Positions 15,536 to 23,845 of a stretch of 64,000 bases of DNA are shown in pieces. Position 1 is the first letter of the stretch. Each line of letters opens with the position of its first letter. Origin of the DNA: Leptolyngbya sp. PCC 7375 (lineage in GTDB: Bacteria; Cyanobacteriota; Cyanobacteriia; Phormidesmidales; Phormidesmidaceae); assembly GCF_000316115.1 (NCBI RefSeq), contig NZ_JH993797.1, positions 5,132,486-5,196,485 of the forward strand. Direction: 5' to 3'. Below the pieces are notes generated by a model that worked only from the letters and a program-made list of their open reading frames with translations, made no database searches and was not told where the DNA came from. Both the position numbers and the translations under genes were made by a program.

Positions 15536-17431
15536 CTAAATTCGTCGGAAAGGGAACCGACAGAGTATAGCCCTAGAAACTTAAAAAGAACAGCTTCTCA
15601 AGAAAAGTTGCTCACTGCAATTACTACAGAAGTACAAGAAAGATTAAAGCAATCGTTCCATAATACTATTCGATTAAATCTCCATATAGAACAGCAGGAC
15701 TATCGTGTACAGCGACCTTGGACAATAACGTCAGCAAATTCATCCCAATCGGTAGAGTTTTTAGGGAATAGCAAGCGCATTGAAGACGTTTTTTATCACC
15801 CTGAAATAGCTCAGCAATTACTAGTTCTAGGTGAGCCTGGCGCAGGCAAAACAACGATGCTGCTAGAGCTAGCACAGGATCTGCTGAAACGGGCAAGGTC
15901 AGATAGGGAAAAACCAATCCCAATATTGATAAACTTATCGTCCTGGAAGGATCCAGAACAACCTGTTTTTGATTGGCTAGTTATTGAATTAAAAGAAAAG
16001 TACGGAATTCGTCAAGACTTATCTCGAAAATGGCTTAAATGCAACCAACTATTGCCACTATTAGATGGCTTAGATGAGGTTGTTCCACAGCATCAACAAA
16101 ATTGTGCATCTGCAATTAATACTTGGTTGACAGGAGAGCTTGAGGAAAGGCCTTGTGGCCTTGTAGTTTGTTGTCGGCGAGAAGAGTTTGAAAAATTAGT
16201 ACAGCCATCTTTAAACCTTTATGGCTCTGTCTATTTGAAGCCACTAACTATTACGGAAATTGAGAATTATTTTTCTCGGCTTGATCTTCGAGATATATGG
16301 GAGAACGTTCAACAAGATAAATCTCTATTAGATTTACTGAAGACACCTCTATTTTTATCAATGTTTAGCTTAGCAGAAAAGCAAGAGCTATTTTCCATTA
16401 CAAGCTGGGAATTACTTAAAACTACGGATGTAAAAATTGAGTATTTGCTTGATGTCTATTGGGAAGCAGTAATCAATCGTGAGTTAATTATCGATCCTCA
16501 CAAAAGGCAACAAGGAATCTTCAGTAAAACCTATGGAAAGAATAAATTGCCAAAATCTGAAAATATAAAGAGAGCTTTGATTTTTGTAGCAAAAGCCTTA
16601 GAGAAAGAATCAAAAACAGAGCTTTTCATTGAAAGGATGCAACCATCATGGCTTCCAAAAGAAGAACAGCGAACTATGTATAAAAATATTTTTATGATAT
16701 TTCTTACGTCTTTCTTCATGCTCTGGTCTGTTGTTGGCCAAAAAGTATCGACAGAATTATCCTTATTAATCACTACATTCCCATGGCTCAAATACTTCTT
16801 GAGTATGAATGAAATTACCCCTACCGAAAGGCTTCAATTTTCTAATCTCGAATTCGTAATTAAGAACTATAGACCATTCATCCACATTAGCCTTAGCATT
16901 ATTTCGATCCTGACAGTGTTGCTGGCACGGTTATCAAACAATGCAGATTCTGGATGGCCTATTTTTATATTTATTGTCTTATCTGGTGTTGTCATCAATA
17001 TGTCAATTTCTTCATTATTCGAAAGCATGAAGGCAGAAATAGCTCTTCCGCTAGAAGCAAATCAGGGTATAAAAAATTCGTGGAAGAATATCCCCTTTCT
17101 TGTAATATCAGCTTTTTTACTTATTGGGTTTCTTTATCTGCGTTTTAATATTGGAATTGGTATTCTATTAGATGATTCTTTCTCACTTTTAGTGATTATT
17201 AGCTATGTCCTTTATATTGCTATTTTTGCTGCATTCGAAGGTGGAGGTAGGGCTCTGATTCAGCATTTTTCTCTTCGTCTAATTCTCGCGTGGAATCGCT
17301 ATGCTCCACCCCGCTACGATCTTTTGCTCGACTATTGTACCGAGCTTCTTTTGTTGCAACGTGTAGGTGGACGTTATCGTTTTATGCATAGACTTTTGCA
17401 AGAATACTTTTCAAAGATGGAACTAAAATAA
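15536..17431 (+). CDS. NACHT-domain STAND ATPase with C-terminal membrane segments
   Basis: The first canonical start is a TTG at 15608 (607 residues), but coding-like sequence runs unbroken from the TGA at 15533, so the given start is the frame limit. From the TTG, the NACHT P-loop LVLGEPGAGKTTMLLELAQD lies near residues 72-91, Walker B LLPLLDGLDEV near 145-157, and a sensor arginine stretch VVCCRREEFEKL near 190. Five or six hydrophobic segments follow between about 355 and 560. The end, YDLLLDYCTELLLLQRVGGR and FMHRLLQEYFS, is typical of cyanobacterial NACHT proteins. NACHT STAND proteins include antiphage sensors, and the membrane part may be the effector. It is AT-rich, suggesting transfer. 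No good ribosome site precedes the TTG. Confidence 0.8.
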   Translation, partial: LNSSEREPTEYSPRNLKRTASQEKLLTAITTEVQERLKQSFHNTIRLNLHIEQQDYRVQRPWTITSANSSQSVEFLGNSKRIEDVFYHPEIAQQLLVLGEPGAGKTTMLLELAQDLLKRARSDREKPIPILINLSSWKDPEQPVFDWLVIELKEKYGIRQDLSRKWLKCNQLLPLLDGLDEVVPQHQQNCASAINTWLTGELEERPCGLVVCCRREEFEKLVQPSLNLYGSVYLKPLTITEIENYFSRLDLRDIWENVQQDKSLLDLLKTPLFLSMFSLAEKQELFSITSWELLKTTDVKIEYLLDVYWEAVINRELIIDPHKRQQGIFSKTYGKNKLPKSENIKRALIFVAKALEKESKTELFIERMQPSWLPKEEQRTMYKNIFMIFLTSFFMLWSVVGQKVSTELSLLITTFPWLKYFLSMNEITPTERLQFSNLEFVIKNYRPFIHISLSIISILTVLLARLSNNADSGWPIFIFIVLSGVVINMSISSLFESMKAEIALPLEANQGIKNSWKNIPFLVISAFLLIGFLYLRFNIGIGILLDDSFSLLVIISYVLYIAIFAAFEGGGRALIQHFSLRLILAWNRYAPPRYDLLLDYCTELLLLQRVGGRYRFMHRLLQEYFSKMELK

Positions 17432-17457
17432 TTGTGACTAAAGCTCAATATTTTTAA

Positions 17458-17550
17458 TCAGATAACTACATAGGGGCGAATTTTCTGAATTTCACTACCA
17501 ACAGTGGGATCTAGATTGACCAGGAAAACATCGAAACAATTGACTACCAT
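17458..17550 (-). pseudogene. mazF: MazF toxin, truncated after 30 codons
   Basis: The ATG at 17550 overlaps the stop of the MazE-like gene (ATGGTAG). It opens MVVNCFDVFLVNLDPTVGSE followed by IQKIRPYVVI and a TGA at 17458-17460. This is the conserved MazF/PemK N-terminus (FDVFLVNLDPTVGSEIQKTRP), normally the first quarter of a protein of about 110 residues. No continuation in another frame is seen before the NACHT gene's 3' end, which lies convergent 27 bases away. The toxin was therefore truncated by a deletion or by arrival of the NACHT module. Confidence 0.8.
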
Positions 17551-17804
17551 TTCCATTCAGAGTGAGCCCAATCAGTAGTATTAACTTCATCTAGAAGGAC
17601 ATCATCTTGATTCGAAGCCATTGCAGCAAAGGCTTCATCCCATCCAGCACGCCAACGCTGCGCTGTACGAATAGTCAGACAATCACCCTGCACTTTAATC
17701 TCAACTTCTTCATGAATACCACTTTGCTCTAAGAGAAGTTTAGGAATACGAACACCTTGAGAATCACCAATTTTAACGATTCGAGTTTTGATAACTGTGC
17801 CCAT
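17544..17804 (-). CDS. mazE: MazE/AbrB-like antitoxin, orphaned
   Basis: This 86-residue antitoxin has an N-terminal SpoVT/AbrB swapped-hairpin DNA-binding domain (RIVKIGDSQGVRIPKLLLEQ) and an acidic C-terminal tail (WDEAFAAMASNQDDVLLDEV, ending TDWAHSEWKW) that in intact pairs neutralises MazF. The ATG at 17804 (MGTVIKTR) is taken as start; the longer frame upstream adds 17 residues not typical of the family. Its cognate toxin, overlapping by seven bases, is reduced to 30 codons. Confidence 0.85.
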   Translation of the reverse strand: MGTVIKTRIVKIGDSQGVRIPKLLLEQSGIHEEVEIKVQGDCLTIRTAQRWRAGWDEAFAAMASNQDDVLLDEVNTTDWAHSEWKW

Positions 17805-17891
17805 ACTTGTATACTGACAAACGCAAATTGTAATCACGTCCAAATAAACTGTCAAGTAGCGCGAAATTGCCCTTGTCTGCCTCAGAGAATA

Positions 17892-18374
17892 TTATGGTCT
17901 CACTAGCACTGGCAACTGCTCTGCTGGAATCAAAACATGCAATGAGCGCGCCTCACCAGCGACCCGTGCTAGCAAACCCTCTTTTTCTAACTTCAAGATC
18001 ATTTGATGCACAGTCGGTGGAGTCACCCTAAAAAATGACTGAATATCAGCCTGTGCTGGCGGACGTCCATGAATTTGAGTGTAATTGTAAATATATGACA
18101 AATACTGCCCTTGCTTTGCTGTAAATGACGGCTGAGCATCCTTTTCTACAACAAGTTCAGGCATATTGATACTGCACCATTCAGCAATTCCCCTATCTGC
18201 CGCTGCTAATGCCTCATCTAGAGTCTCAAACTGTGCAGGACTCTCCCAAACAGTTCCTCCTTCATCAATTGCGCGAATAAACGAGTCATCATAGTAGCTA
18301 ATACTGCCAATTTCCAAGCAGCCATCTTGGACCCATGAGGTGATATGGGGATAAGCCTGCTCAAAACTTGCCAT
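17892..18374 (-). CDS. Winged-helix regulator with LexA-type DNA-binding domain
   Basis: In this 160-residue protein, residues about 85-155 (FTAKQGQYLSYIYNYTQIHG, RPPAQADIQSFFRVTPPTVH, QMILKLEKEGLLARV) form a LexA-like winged helix. The C-terminal autoproteolysis domain of LexA is absent. The N-terminal 75 residues (MASFEQAYPHITSWVQDGCL, DEALAAADRGIAEWC) are a small domain found with various cyanobacterial regulators and of unknown role. It is the last gene of the minus-strand run of the biuret-type locus, 173 bases after the hydrolase gene, so it may regulate that locus. The target is not shown by sequence. Confidence 0.7.
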   Translation of the reverse strand: MASFEQAYPHITSWVQDGCLEIGSISYYDDSFIRAIDEGGTVWESPAQFETLDEALAAADRGIAEWCSINMPELVVEKDAQPSFTAKQGQYLSYIYNYTQIHGRPPAQADIQSFFRVTPPTVHQMILKLEKEGLLARVAGEARSLHVLIPAEQLPVLVRP

Positions 18375-18547
18375 TCAACTAAGCCTCACTAAACCTTGAG
18401 CGATAATAACTTGCGATTGCTGATTTAGGGGATAGGCCAATCTGTAGCCGTTGCTATTTGACGGACCTTACAGCTAAAACCATCCCGAGGATAAGCAATG
18501 CCAATAATTTTCTAGCGTAATTTTGCCAATATATCCACACAAGCCTA

Positions 18548-19228
18548 TCAAGCAGCCTGTAGATTGACGGCTGTCAGCAATTGCCTAGACGTTGTCACCC
18601 ATCCAAAAATCATCTGGGTCATTTCCACTGAAACCTGATGAAACTCTGGTTTTAATGAGGCACAACAATCTTCTAGCAGCAAACATTCATATCCCACATC
18701 ATTGGCCGTTCGCAGTGTCGTATGCACACAGCACTCTGTTGTCACTCCCGTTAGTAACAGCGTTCGGATCCCTCGCTGGCGCAAAATCAAATCTAAATCC
18801 GTTGCGACAAATGCCCCTTTCCCAGGCTTATCCAACACAATTTCTCCTGACACTGGCTGCAGCTCATCCACAAAATCATGGCTTTTGGAACCACGGGTTA
18901 GCAACCGCCCCATGGCTCCCTCACTACCAATTTCTGCGTTTTGTTTTTTAGAACGAGCCAGCTTATGGGGTGGACAATCACTTAAATCCGGACGATGGCC
19001 CTCACGAGTATGGATAATCGTCACGGGGGTTTGCCGTAGTGACTGTAGTAATGTTTGCAAAGGCTTAATCGGCTGCTGAGTCTGACTCACATCAAACCCT
19101 TTACAATCGGCCCACCCCCCCAGGGTACAAAAGTCATTTTGCATATCGATCACCAGTAGCGCTGTATGCGCCAGATCGAGCTTTAAAGGATAGGGTTGAG
19201 CCGGAACCATAATGTGATGGGAGTTCAT
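18548..19228 (-). CDS. biuH: Biuret hydrolase-like cysteine hydrolase (isochorismatase superfamily)
   Basis: This 226-residue protein would convert biuret to allophanate and ammonia. The catalytic triad positions of the superfamily are present: Asp in VIDMQNDFC, Lys in VLDKPGKGAFVATDLDLIL, and the nucleophile Cys in TGVTTECCVHTTLRTANDVG. Sequence outside the triad follows biuret hydrolases closely (PYPLKLDLAHTALLVIDMQN, IIHTREGHRPDLSDCPPHK, GYECLLLEDCCAS), and TREGHRPDL in particular is not typical of nicotinamidases. The start is uncertain: TTG 19234, ATG 19228 or ATG 19210, none with a clear ribosome site, because a terminator-like hairpin ends at 19242. The nearby allophanate hydrolase gene supports the assignment. 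A related ureido-amide hydrolase cannot be excluded. Confidence 0.72.
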   Translation of the reverse strand: MNSHHIMVPAQPYPLKLDLAHTALLVIDMQNDFCTLGGWADCKGFDVSQTQQPIKPLQTLLQSLRQTPVTIIHTREGHRPDLSDCPPHKLARSKKQNAEIGSEGAMGRLLTRGSKSHDFVDELQPVSGEIVLDKPGKGAFVATDLDLILRQRGIRTLLLTGVTTECCVHTTLRTANDVGYECLLLEDCCASLKPEFHQVSVEMTQMIFGWVTTSRQLLTAVNLQAA

Positions 19229-19230
19229 GA

Positions 19231-19258
19231 TCAAAAGAAAACCCTAGCAAAGCTAGGG
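19231..19258 (-). terminator. Rho-independent terminator-like hairpin directly before the biuret hydrolase gene
   Basis: Read on the minus strand: CCCTAGC, loop TTT, GCTAGGG, then TTTTCTTTTG. The 7-bp perfect stem plus T-run is a classical terminator. It lies in the 96-base gap downstream of the M20 hydrolase gene, but its T-run merges with the first possible start codons of the next gene, so it could act as an attenuator. Confidence 0.75.
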
Positions 19259-19330
19259 CGTGTGTGAGATGGACTGTCTGTTGGAAGTCTCGCCTTATGC
19301 CTGCCTTGGTTAACCCCCGAGATCGGGTGG

Positions 19331-20635
19331 CTAACCCTGCTGTACCTTAAAAAAGTCCAACAGAAACAACGCATAGATTTTTGTCGCGGCTACGACCTTG
19401 TCCATGTCGATAAACTCATTCACTGGTGGCCAACCATCTTCACCCGGACCAAAGGTAATGGACGGAATCCCACTGTGGGCAAAGCGCAGCGTATCGCAGT
19501 AAGCATTCTTGCGATAGAGGACAGGATCTTTACCTAATATCTGTTGGTACGCCCTCGATAACGCCTGCACATGTTCTGCATTTTCTGATACCTCGATGGA
19601 GGCAGGCACAAAGGTCTCTCCTTCTACCTGGGTGATCGTCGCCTGGAAGGTGGGGTCCTTAGCCTGTAGATCAGCAATCACCGTTTCCATGTCTTGCACA
19701 ATGGACTCGTAGGTCATACCCGGCACCAGGCCAATGACCCACACCCTGGCCTTACAAGAGGGTGGGGTAAACTGTCCTTCCCCAATTTGTCCGGCTTCTA
19801 TTTTGACTGGGCAAATGCTGGGCTGGGTGGGGCCATAAATTTGTGGTGCGTCGTGGGTAAAGGTGGTGTTGCGCAATGTCTCGATCAGCTGCGCCATGTG
19901 TAATACGGGATTGACGCCTTCATCGGGACGCCAAATGTGCGATCGCACCCCCGTGGTCTCAATATCTACCAAACATAGGCCTGAGTGAGCCAGGGCGATG
20001 CCAATGCCCCAGTCGTCTCCCTCGGTCCAGGAGGTGGGCTCCGCCGTAATCTCATAATCGGCAGTGAGACCGTAGTCATTCAACAAATGTAGCGCTCCTG
20101 CCTTGCCATGGCGCTCTTCATCTACAGTGTAGGCACAAATCAGTTCACCGTTGATTTTTACCCCGGCCTGACGCAGCATCTCAATGGCAATCAGCTGACA
20201 GGTCATATTGCCACGGGTATCGGACGTGCCTCGACCGTAGAGATACTTGCCACGCAGGGTAGCGTTGTAGGGGTTATGGCCCGACATGTGCCACTCTTTT
20301 GGATCACAGGATGGGTAAGTATCCAGATGATCGTTAAAGATAAGAGACGGTCCGGGCAATCCATCATTCCAGCGACCAACTACATTGGGTCTACCTTCAA
20401 TGGCCGCTACCCATTCCACATCTAGCCCTAGGGACTGTAGATGCTGGCCCACCTGTCGTGAGATATCTTCCTCATGGGCCATGGGAGCTTCCGGGTCAAT
20501 GGAATTACCACAGCCCGGTTGTCCTGTAGGCACCAGGTCTTTGATCATCTGCACACATTTCTCTTGGGTGATACCTGCAATAATCTGTTCCTGTAAATCA
20601 GTCAGTTCTGATGGGGTAGAGAGGGTTTCTAACAT
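19331..20635 (-). CDS. M20 family metallohydrolase (ArgE/DapE-like deacylase)
   Basis: This 434-residue amidohydrolase has the M20 motifs in order: metal ligand HLD in LIFNDHLDTYPS, bridging Asp in LYGRGTSDTRGN, catalytic Glu pair in YTVDEERHGKAG, ligand Asp/Glu position EITAEPTSW, and the lid-domain His in TGVRSHIWRPDEGVN. The final metal-ligand region, usually FGPG...HxxNE, reads SITFGPGEDGWPPVNEF, with no His before NE. Either another residue serves or this subgroup differs. The ATG at 20635 has GGAG nine bases upstream; GTG 20644 overlaps it. Set between the ABC transporter and biuret hydrolase genes on the same strand, it may release a ureido or amide compound. Its substrate is unknown. 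Confidence 0.82.
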   Translation of the reverse strand: MLETLSTPSELTDLQEQIIAGITQEKCVQMIKDLVPTGQPGCGNSIDPEAPMAHEEDISRQVGQHLQSLGLDVEWVAAIEGRPNVVGRWNDGLPGPSLIFNDHLDTYPSCDPKEWHMSGHNPYNATLRGKYLYGRGTSDTRGNMTCQLIAIEMLRQAGVKINGELICAYTVDEERHGKAGALHLLNDYGLTADYEITAEPTSWTEGDDWGIGIALAHSGLCLVDIETTGVRSHIWRPDEGVNPVLHMAQLIETLRNTTFTHDAPQIYGPTQPSICPVKIEAGQIGEGQFTPPSCKARVWVIGLVPGMTYESIVQDMETVIADLQAKDPTFQATITQVEGETFVPASIEVSENAEHVQALSRAYQQILGKDPVLYRKNAYCDTLRFAHSGIPSITFGPGEDGWPPVNEFIDMDKVVAATKIYALFLLDFFKVQQG

Positions 20636-20757
20636 TGAATGCACTCCGAAAATAAATGATCTAAACCTATATATTCTTTTCTCGCGAGCTGTAGGGCTTC
20701 TCTGTTGAGAAGGAGGCTGTATATATATATCTCAGAAGAGAGTTCGAAATCCTGCCT

Positions 20758-20833
20758 TACCCCCCTCAATCCCCCCTTGGTAAGGGGGGAAACTCCGGTC
20801 CTCCCCCTTACTAAGGGGGAGTTAGAGGGGGTG
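20758..20833. repeat. G/C-run double hairpin, dispersed cyanobacterial repeat
   Basis: There are two adjacent hairpins: CCCCCCTT-GGT-AAGGGGGG at 20771-20789 and CTCCCCCTTA-C-TAAGGGGGAG at 20801-20821. Both sit inside an outer, imperfect pairing of CCCCCTCAATC with GTTAGAGGGGGT. This is the familiar interspersed repeat that yields false ORFs reading SPLVRGR or LTKGGLRGV. It lies inside the 314-base gap between the permease and M20 genes and could weaken transcription through the operon. The rest of this gap (20636-20949) shows only an AT dinucleotide run near 20720. Confidence 0.8.
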
Positions 20834-20949
20834 ATGCAATCATAATCGCCATTTTCGATCACTTGTGTGTACACACAGTAGCAACCAGATATTGCCAAGC
20901 CTCAAAACGATTTCTTCTTTTCTCGCACATCCCTAACACCAACGGACTT

Positions 20950-21786
20950 TTACCCCTGCCAATGCACCACTTTTGAGGCAATCACCCTCAGTAAAAAGTC
21001 CGATATCACCCCAAAAAAGCCAATCATCAAAATGCCAACAAACAGCGCTTCCACATTAAAGAAAACGCTGGCATCTTGAATGATGTAGCCAATGCCTATA
21101 TCCCCTGCCAACAGCTCAGCGGCAACTAAAATACCAAAGTCCACAGACAGAGCTACCCGCATACCGGTAAAGATACTGGGTAATGCCGCAGGCAAAATCA
21201 CATATAGAAAAATAGCTAGATCGTTAGCCCCCAGGGTGCGGGCGGCTAAAATCTTATCCTTGGGACAAGACTGCACACCGGCCATCGTATTGAGCATAAC
21301 AATCAGGGCTCCGGCATAGAGGATGATTAAAATTTTAGAGACTTCACCAATGCCAAACCAGAGAATAAACAGGGTGATAAAGGCCAGGGGGGGAATCGGC
21401 CGCAGAATCTCAGTGACGACATAAAAGGCTGCCCGCACGTACTTGTAGTAACCCATGAGTAGGCCCAAAAGCAGTCCGACAACGGTGCCAATGCCAAAGG
21501 CCGTGAATACCCGCCGCAAACTGCCTAAAACATGACTCAGAACCGGGGTACCCGCATACCCTTTGCGGGTCATGGCTAAGAACTCGGTGACAATGCCAGA
21601 CAAACTGGGGAGAAAGAGTTCGTCAATCCAACCCATGCGGGTGGTGGTTTCCCAGAGGATGAGGATCAGGGTGGGAATTGCGATCGCAACGCAAAACAAC
21701 ACCCCTTTCTCACGCAATGCCTGGGTTTGCAGATCCTGCCCCTTAAAAGCAGGCACCCCGTCTTGTTTAGACACCTTCAACTGCAT
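20950..21786 (-). CDS. ABC transporter permease (TauC/SsuC type), second transporter
   Basis: This 278-residue inner-membrane permease has about six membrane segments, the first being FCVAIAIPTLILILWETTTR near residues 28-47. The ATPase-coupling loop is AARTLGANDLAIFLYVILPA with ALPSIFTGMRVAL. RPIPPLAFITLFILWFGIGE marks the taurine/sulfonate/nitrate subfamily. The ATG at 21786 is used; the frame stays open to 21852, but that extension covers the palindromic repeat at 21811-21830. The gene lies downstream of the ATPase gene, across an 83-base gap filled with repeats. Confidence 0.88.
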   Translation of the reverse strand: MQLKVSKQDGVPAFKGQDLQTQALREKGVLFCVAIAIPTLILILWETTTRMGWIDELFLPSLSGIVTEFLAMTRKGYAGTPVLSHVLGSLRRVFTAFGIGTVVGLLLGLLMGYYKYVRAAFYVVTEILRPIPPLAFITLFILWFGIGEVSKILIILYAGALIVMLNTMAGVQSCPKDKILAARTLGANDLAIFLYVILPAALPSIFTGMRVALSVDFGILVAAELLAGDIGIGYIIQDASVFFNVEALFVGILMIGFFGVISDFLLRVIASKVVHWQG

Positions 21787-21810
21787 CAGGTTATTTCCCC
21801 TCTGACCTAC

Positions 21811-21861
21811 AGACATTCCATGGAGCGTTTCTCCACTGTACAGACGTTCCATGGAACGTCT
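21811..21861. repeat. Two palindromic repeat copies in tandem (copies C and D)
   Basis: A diverged copy (AGACATTCCATGGAGCGTTT, 21811-21830) is followed by the perfect palindrome AGACGTTCCATGGAACGTCT (21842-21861), each preceded by TAC. The perfect copy is identical to that at 4859-4878. Both lie between the ATPase and permease genes of the second ABC transporter, mirroring the intra-operon position of the other copies. Confidence 0.85.
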
Positions 21862-21869
21862 CTTCGCCC

Positions 21870-22691
21870 TTAACTAATCGCCTTCATTTTCAAATAGAGA
21901 TCCGTTCGATACTGATTAAACGCCTCCGACACCCGATTCATCGCCGTGTAACGGGGTTCAGGCAGGTGAATCTCAATATTGTGGGCGATACCGCCTAAGT
22001 TGCGATCTAAAATCACAATGCGATCGCTTAGAAAAACAGCCTCCTCAATACTGTGGGTGACAAACAAAATCGCCCCAGCCACCTGTTCATGAAGCTTTAA
22101 CAACTCCTCCTGTAACCCTTCACGGGTCTGAACGTCCACTGCTGCAAAGGGTTCATCCATCAGCAAAATCTCCGGCTGCACCACCATGGACCGAGCCACC
22201 GCCACCCGCTGCCGCATTCCCCCCGAAAGCTGATAGGGGTACTTGCGCTCATTACCCCGTAACCCCACCAGGGTAATAATTGTTTCCACTCGATGTCGCT
22301 TTTCGTATTTTGAAAGCGATTGAAACCGAAAGCCAAACCCAATATTTTGCTCAACCGTCATCCAGTCAAACAGGGCATTGCTTTGAAAGACCACACCTCG
22401 CCTGGCGGATGGCCCCTTGACCTCCTCCCCACCATGGGAAACAGTACCCGCTAATGGTTTATAAAATCCAGCAATCAGATTTAGGATGGTCGATTTTCCA
22501 CATCCCGATGGCCCCAACAACGTTAAAAACTCTCCTTGCTGGATACTCAAGTTTAGGTCTTGCAGCACCAGGCGCTTACGACTATACCCAAAAGAGACGG
22601 CATCTAGCACAACAATCTCAGCTTGAGTTCCCTCAAGTTGACCATGCTGCTCACGAGAGTTAACCGTTGCTTGGATAGGCGATTGAGACAT
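21870..22691 (-). CDS. ABC transporter ATP-binding protein (TauB/SsuB type), second transporter
   Basis: This 273-residue ATPase has Walker A GPSGCGKST, Q-loop VVFQSNALFDW, signature LSGGMRQRVAVARS, Walker B ILLMDEPFAAVD and switch histidine VTHSIEEAVFLSDR. It pairs with the permease and binding protein encoded on either side. The start ATG at 22691 is 53 bases downstream of the binding-protein stop. It is distinct from the ATPase at 3994-4821, so the two transporters do not look like a recent duplication. Confidence 0.92.
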   Translation of the reverse strand: MSQSPIQATVNSREQHGQLEGTQAEIVVLDAVSFGYSRKRLVLQDLNLSIQQGEFLTLLGPSGCGKSTILNLIAGFYKPLAGTVSHGGEEVKGPSARRGVVFQSNALFDWMTVEQNIGFGFRFQSLSKYEKRHRVETIITLVGLRGNERKYPYQLSGGMRQRVAVARSMVVQPEILLMDEPFAAVDVQTREGLQEELLKLHEQVAGAILFVTHSIEEAVFLSDRIVILDRNLGGIAHNIEIHLPEPRYTAMNRVSEAFNQYRTDLYLKMKAIS

Positions 22692-22744
22692 GCTGACAAA
22701 AATGAGACAGGTCTTTAAATGGGCATGAATGGAAAGCTAGAAGA

Positions 22745-23845
22745 TTATTTCGACTCCAGGTATTCCGCCACGTAGGAAGAATTAATCAATGGCGTCAAAT
22801 CTTCTGGCGCACTATCCAATCGACCCTGATCCACGAGGAACACAGCATATTCCTCATAAGCCTTATACAGATTAGTGGACTCAGGCTGTCCAGGGGTACC
22901 CAGCCACTCGTCAGTCAGCTGATCTGCCATTAACACCACTGTTGATCCTTGCCGACCAACCATGGCTCCAAACTCTTCAGGCGTGAGATTTAGACGTTCG
23001 GCTTCCCATTGTTGTCCAGATTTTAGATCGGCCAAATAATCCTGCTGGGCCATGTCCCAGGCTTCCATAAACTTGACCATCACCTCCGGGTTGGCCTCTG
23101 CAAACTCTTTACGAGCGGCCCATAGGGCAACCGCATAGGCTCCCACTGATTTTGCTGTGGCGATGTCCTTACCCCCCAGCTCATTGAGCTTGCCCGCCGC
23201 CGGTTCCCAGGTCCAAGCGGCATCAATCTGCTTGGCAGAGAAGGCCGCCGCCATTTCAGACGGTTTTAGATTTACCATGTTGATGTCGTCTTGGCTCAAC
23301 CCCGCTTGCTCCAGGGCCGCCAGCAGAGAATGGTGGCCTGAGGTACCAATGGTCACGCCAACGTTTTTACCCTTGAGGCTGGGCACATCTGCTGCTGATT
23401 CACCCGCAATCAAACGTTCTGCCGTCAGGGGTGCATGGTCTAAAAGCACCACCTCAATATCAATACCCGTGGCAAACGCTGTCAGTGAGGGGAAAGGAAA
23501 GAACCAGGTAATATCCACCTCACCCGCTGCCAGGGCAGGCACCATCGCCCCACCGGAAGAGTAGGGACTCATTTCCACATCCAGGCCCACTTTCTCAAAG
23601 TACCCTTCGTTATAAGCAACCATGGTGATGTTATTGATATCACCGGTCTGAAACCCTACCCGCACCTTGGGTAAATCTGATGTCGGTGATGCAGCAACAG
23701 CGGCTGTTTCTGCTGTCTCTTCAACGGTTTGATTAACGTCCTCCGTTGGCCCACAGGCTATTGCCAGGGTTAAGGAACAGACTGTTAAACTGCTGAGTGC
23801 AAAAAACCTACGCCGGTTAAAAAAGCGTGTAACTGATCGCTGCAT
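22745..23845 (-). CDS. ABC transporter substrate-binding lipoprotein (TauA/NMT1-like), second transporter
   Basis: This 366-residue protein has a signal peptide with RRR near residues 12-15 and a lipobox AIA-Cys (LTLAIACGPTED), so it is probably lipid-anchored. It then has a type 2 binding domain of the TauA/SsuA/NMT1 class (VRVGFQTGDINNITMVAYNE, GYFEKVGLDVEMSPYSSGGA, GTSGHHSLLAALEQAGL). The ATG at 23845 has GGAGG five bases upstream; a TTG four codons earlier is part of that ribosome site. It is the first gene of the minus-strand operon. Context suggests it binds biuret or a related urea derivative, but sulfonates bind the same fold, so the ligand is open. Confidence 0.88.
   Translation of the reverse strand: MQRSVTRFFNRRRFFALSSLTVCSLTLAIACGPTEDVNQTVEETAETAAVAASPTSDLPKVRVGFQTGDINNITMVAYNEGYFEKVGLDVEMSPYSSGGAMVPALAAGEVDITWFFPFPSLTAFATGIDIEVVLLDHAPLTAERLIAGESAADVPSLKGKNVGVTIGTSGHHSLLAALEQAGLSQDDINMVNLKPSEMAAAFSAKQIDAAWTWEPAAGKLNELGGKDIATAKSVGAYAVALWAARKEFAEANPEVMVKFMEAWDMAQQDYLADLKSGQQWEAERLNLTPEEFGAMVGRQGSTVVLMADQLTDEWLGTPGQPESTNLYKAYEEYAVFLVDQGRLDSAPEDLTPLINSSYVAEYLESK

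Noticed and set aside
18548..19228. Nicotinamidase or isochorismatase
   Set aside because: The catalytic triad is common to all, but TREGHRPDL and surrounding sequence match biuret hydrolases better, and context includes allophanate hydrolase.
20629..20898. Minus-strand 89-codon ORF
   Set aside because: It translates the G/C-run dispersed repeat (SPLVRGR, LTKGGLRGV), a well-known source of false ORFs in cyanobacteria.
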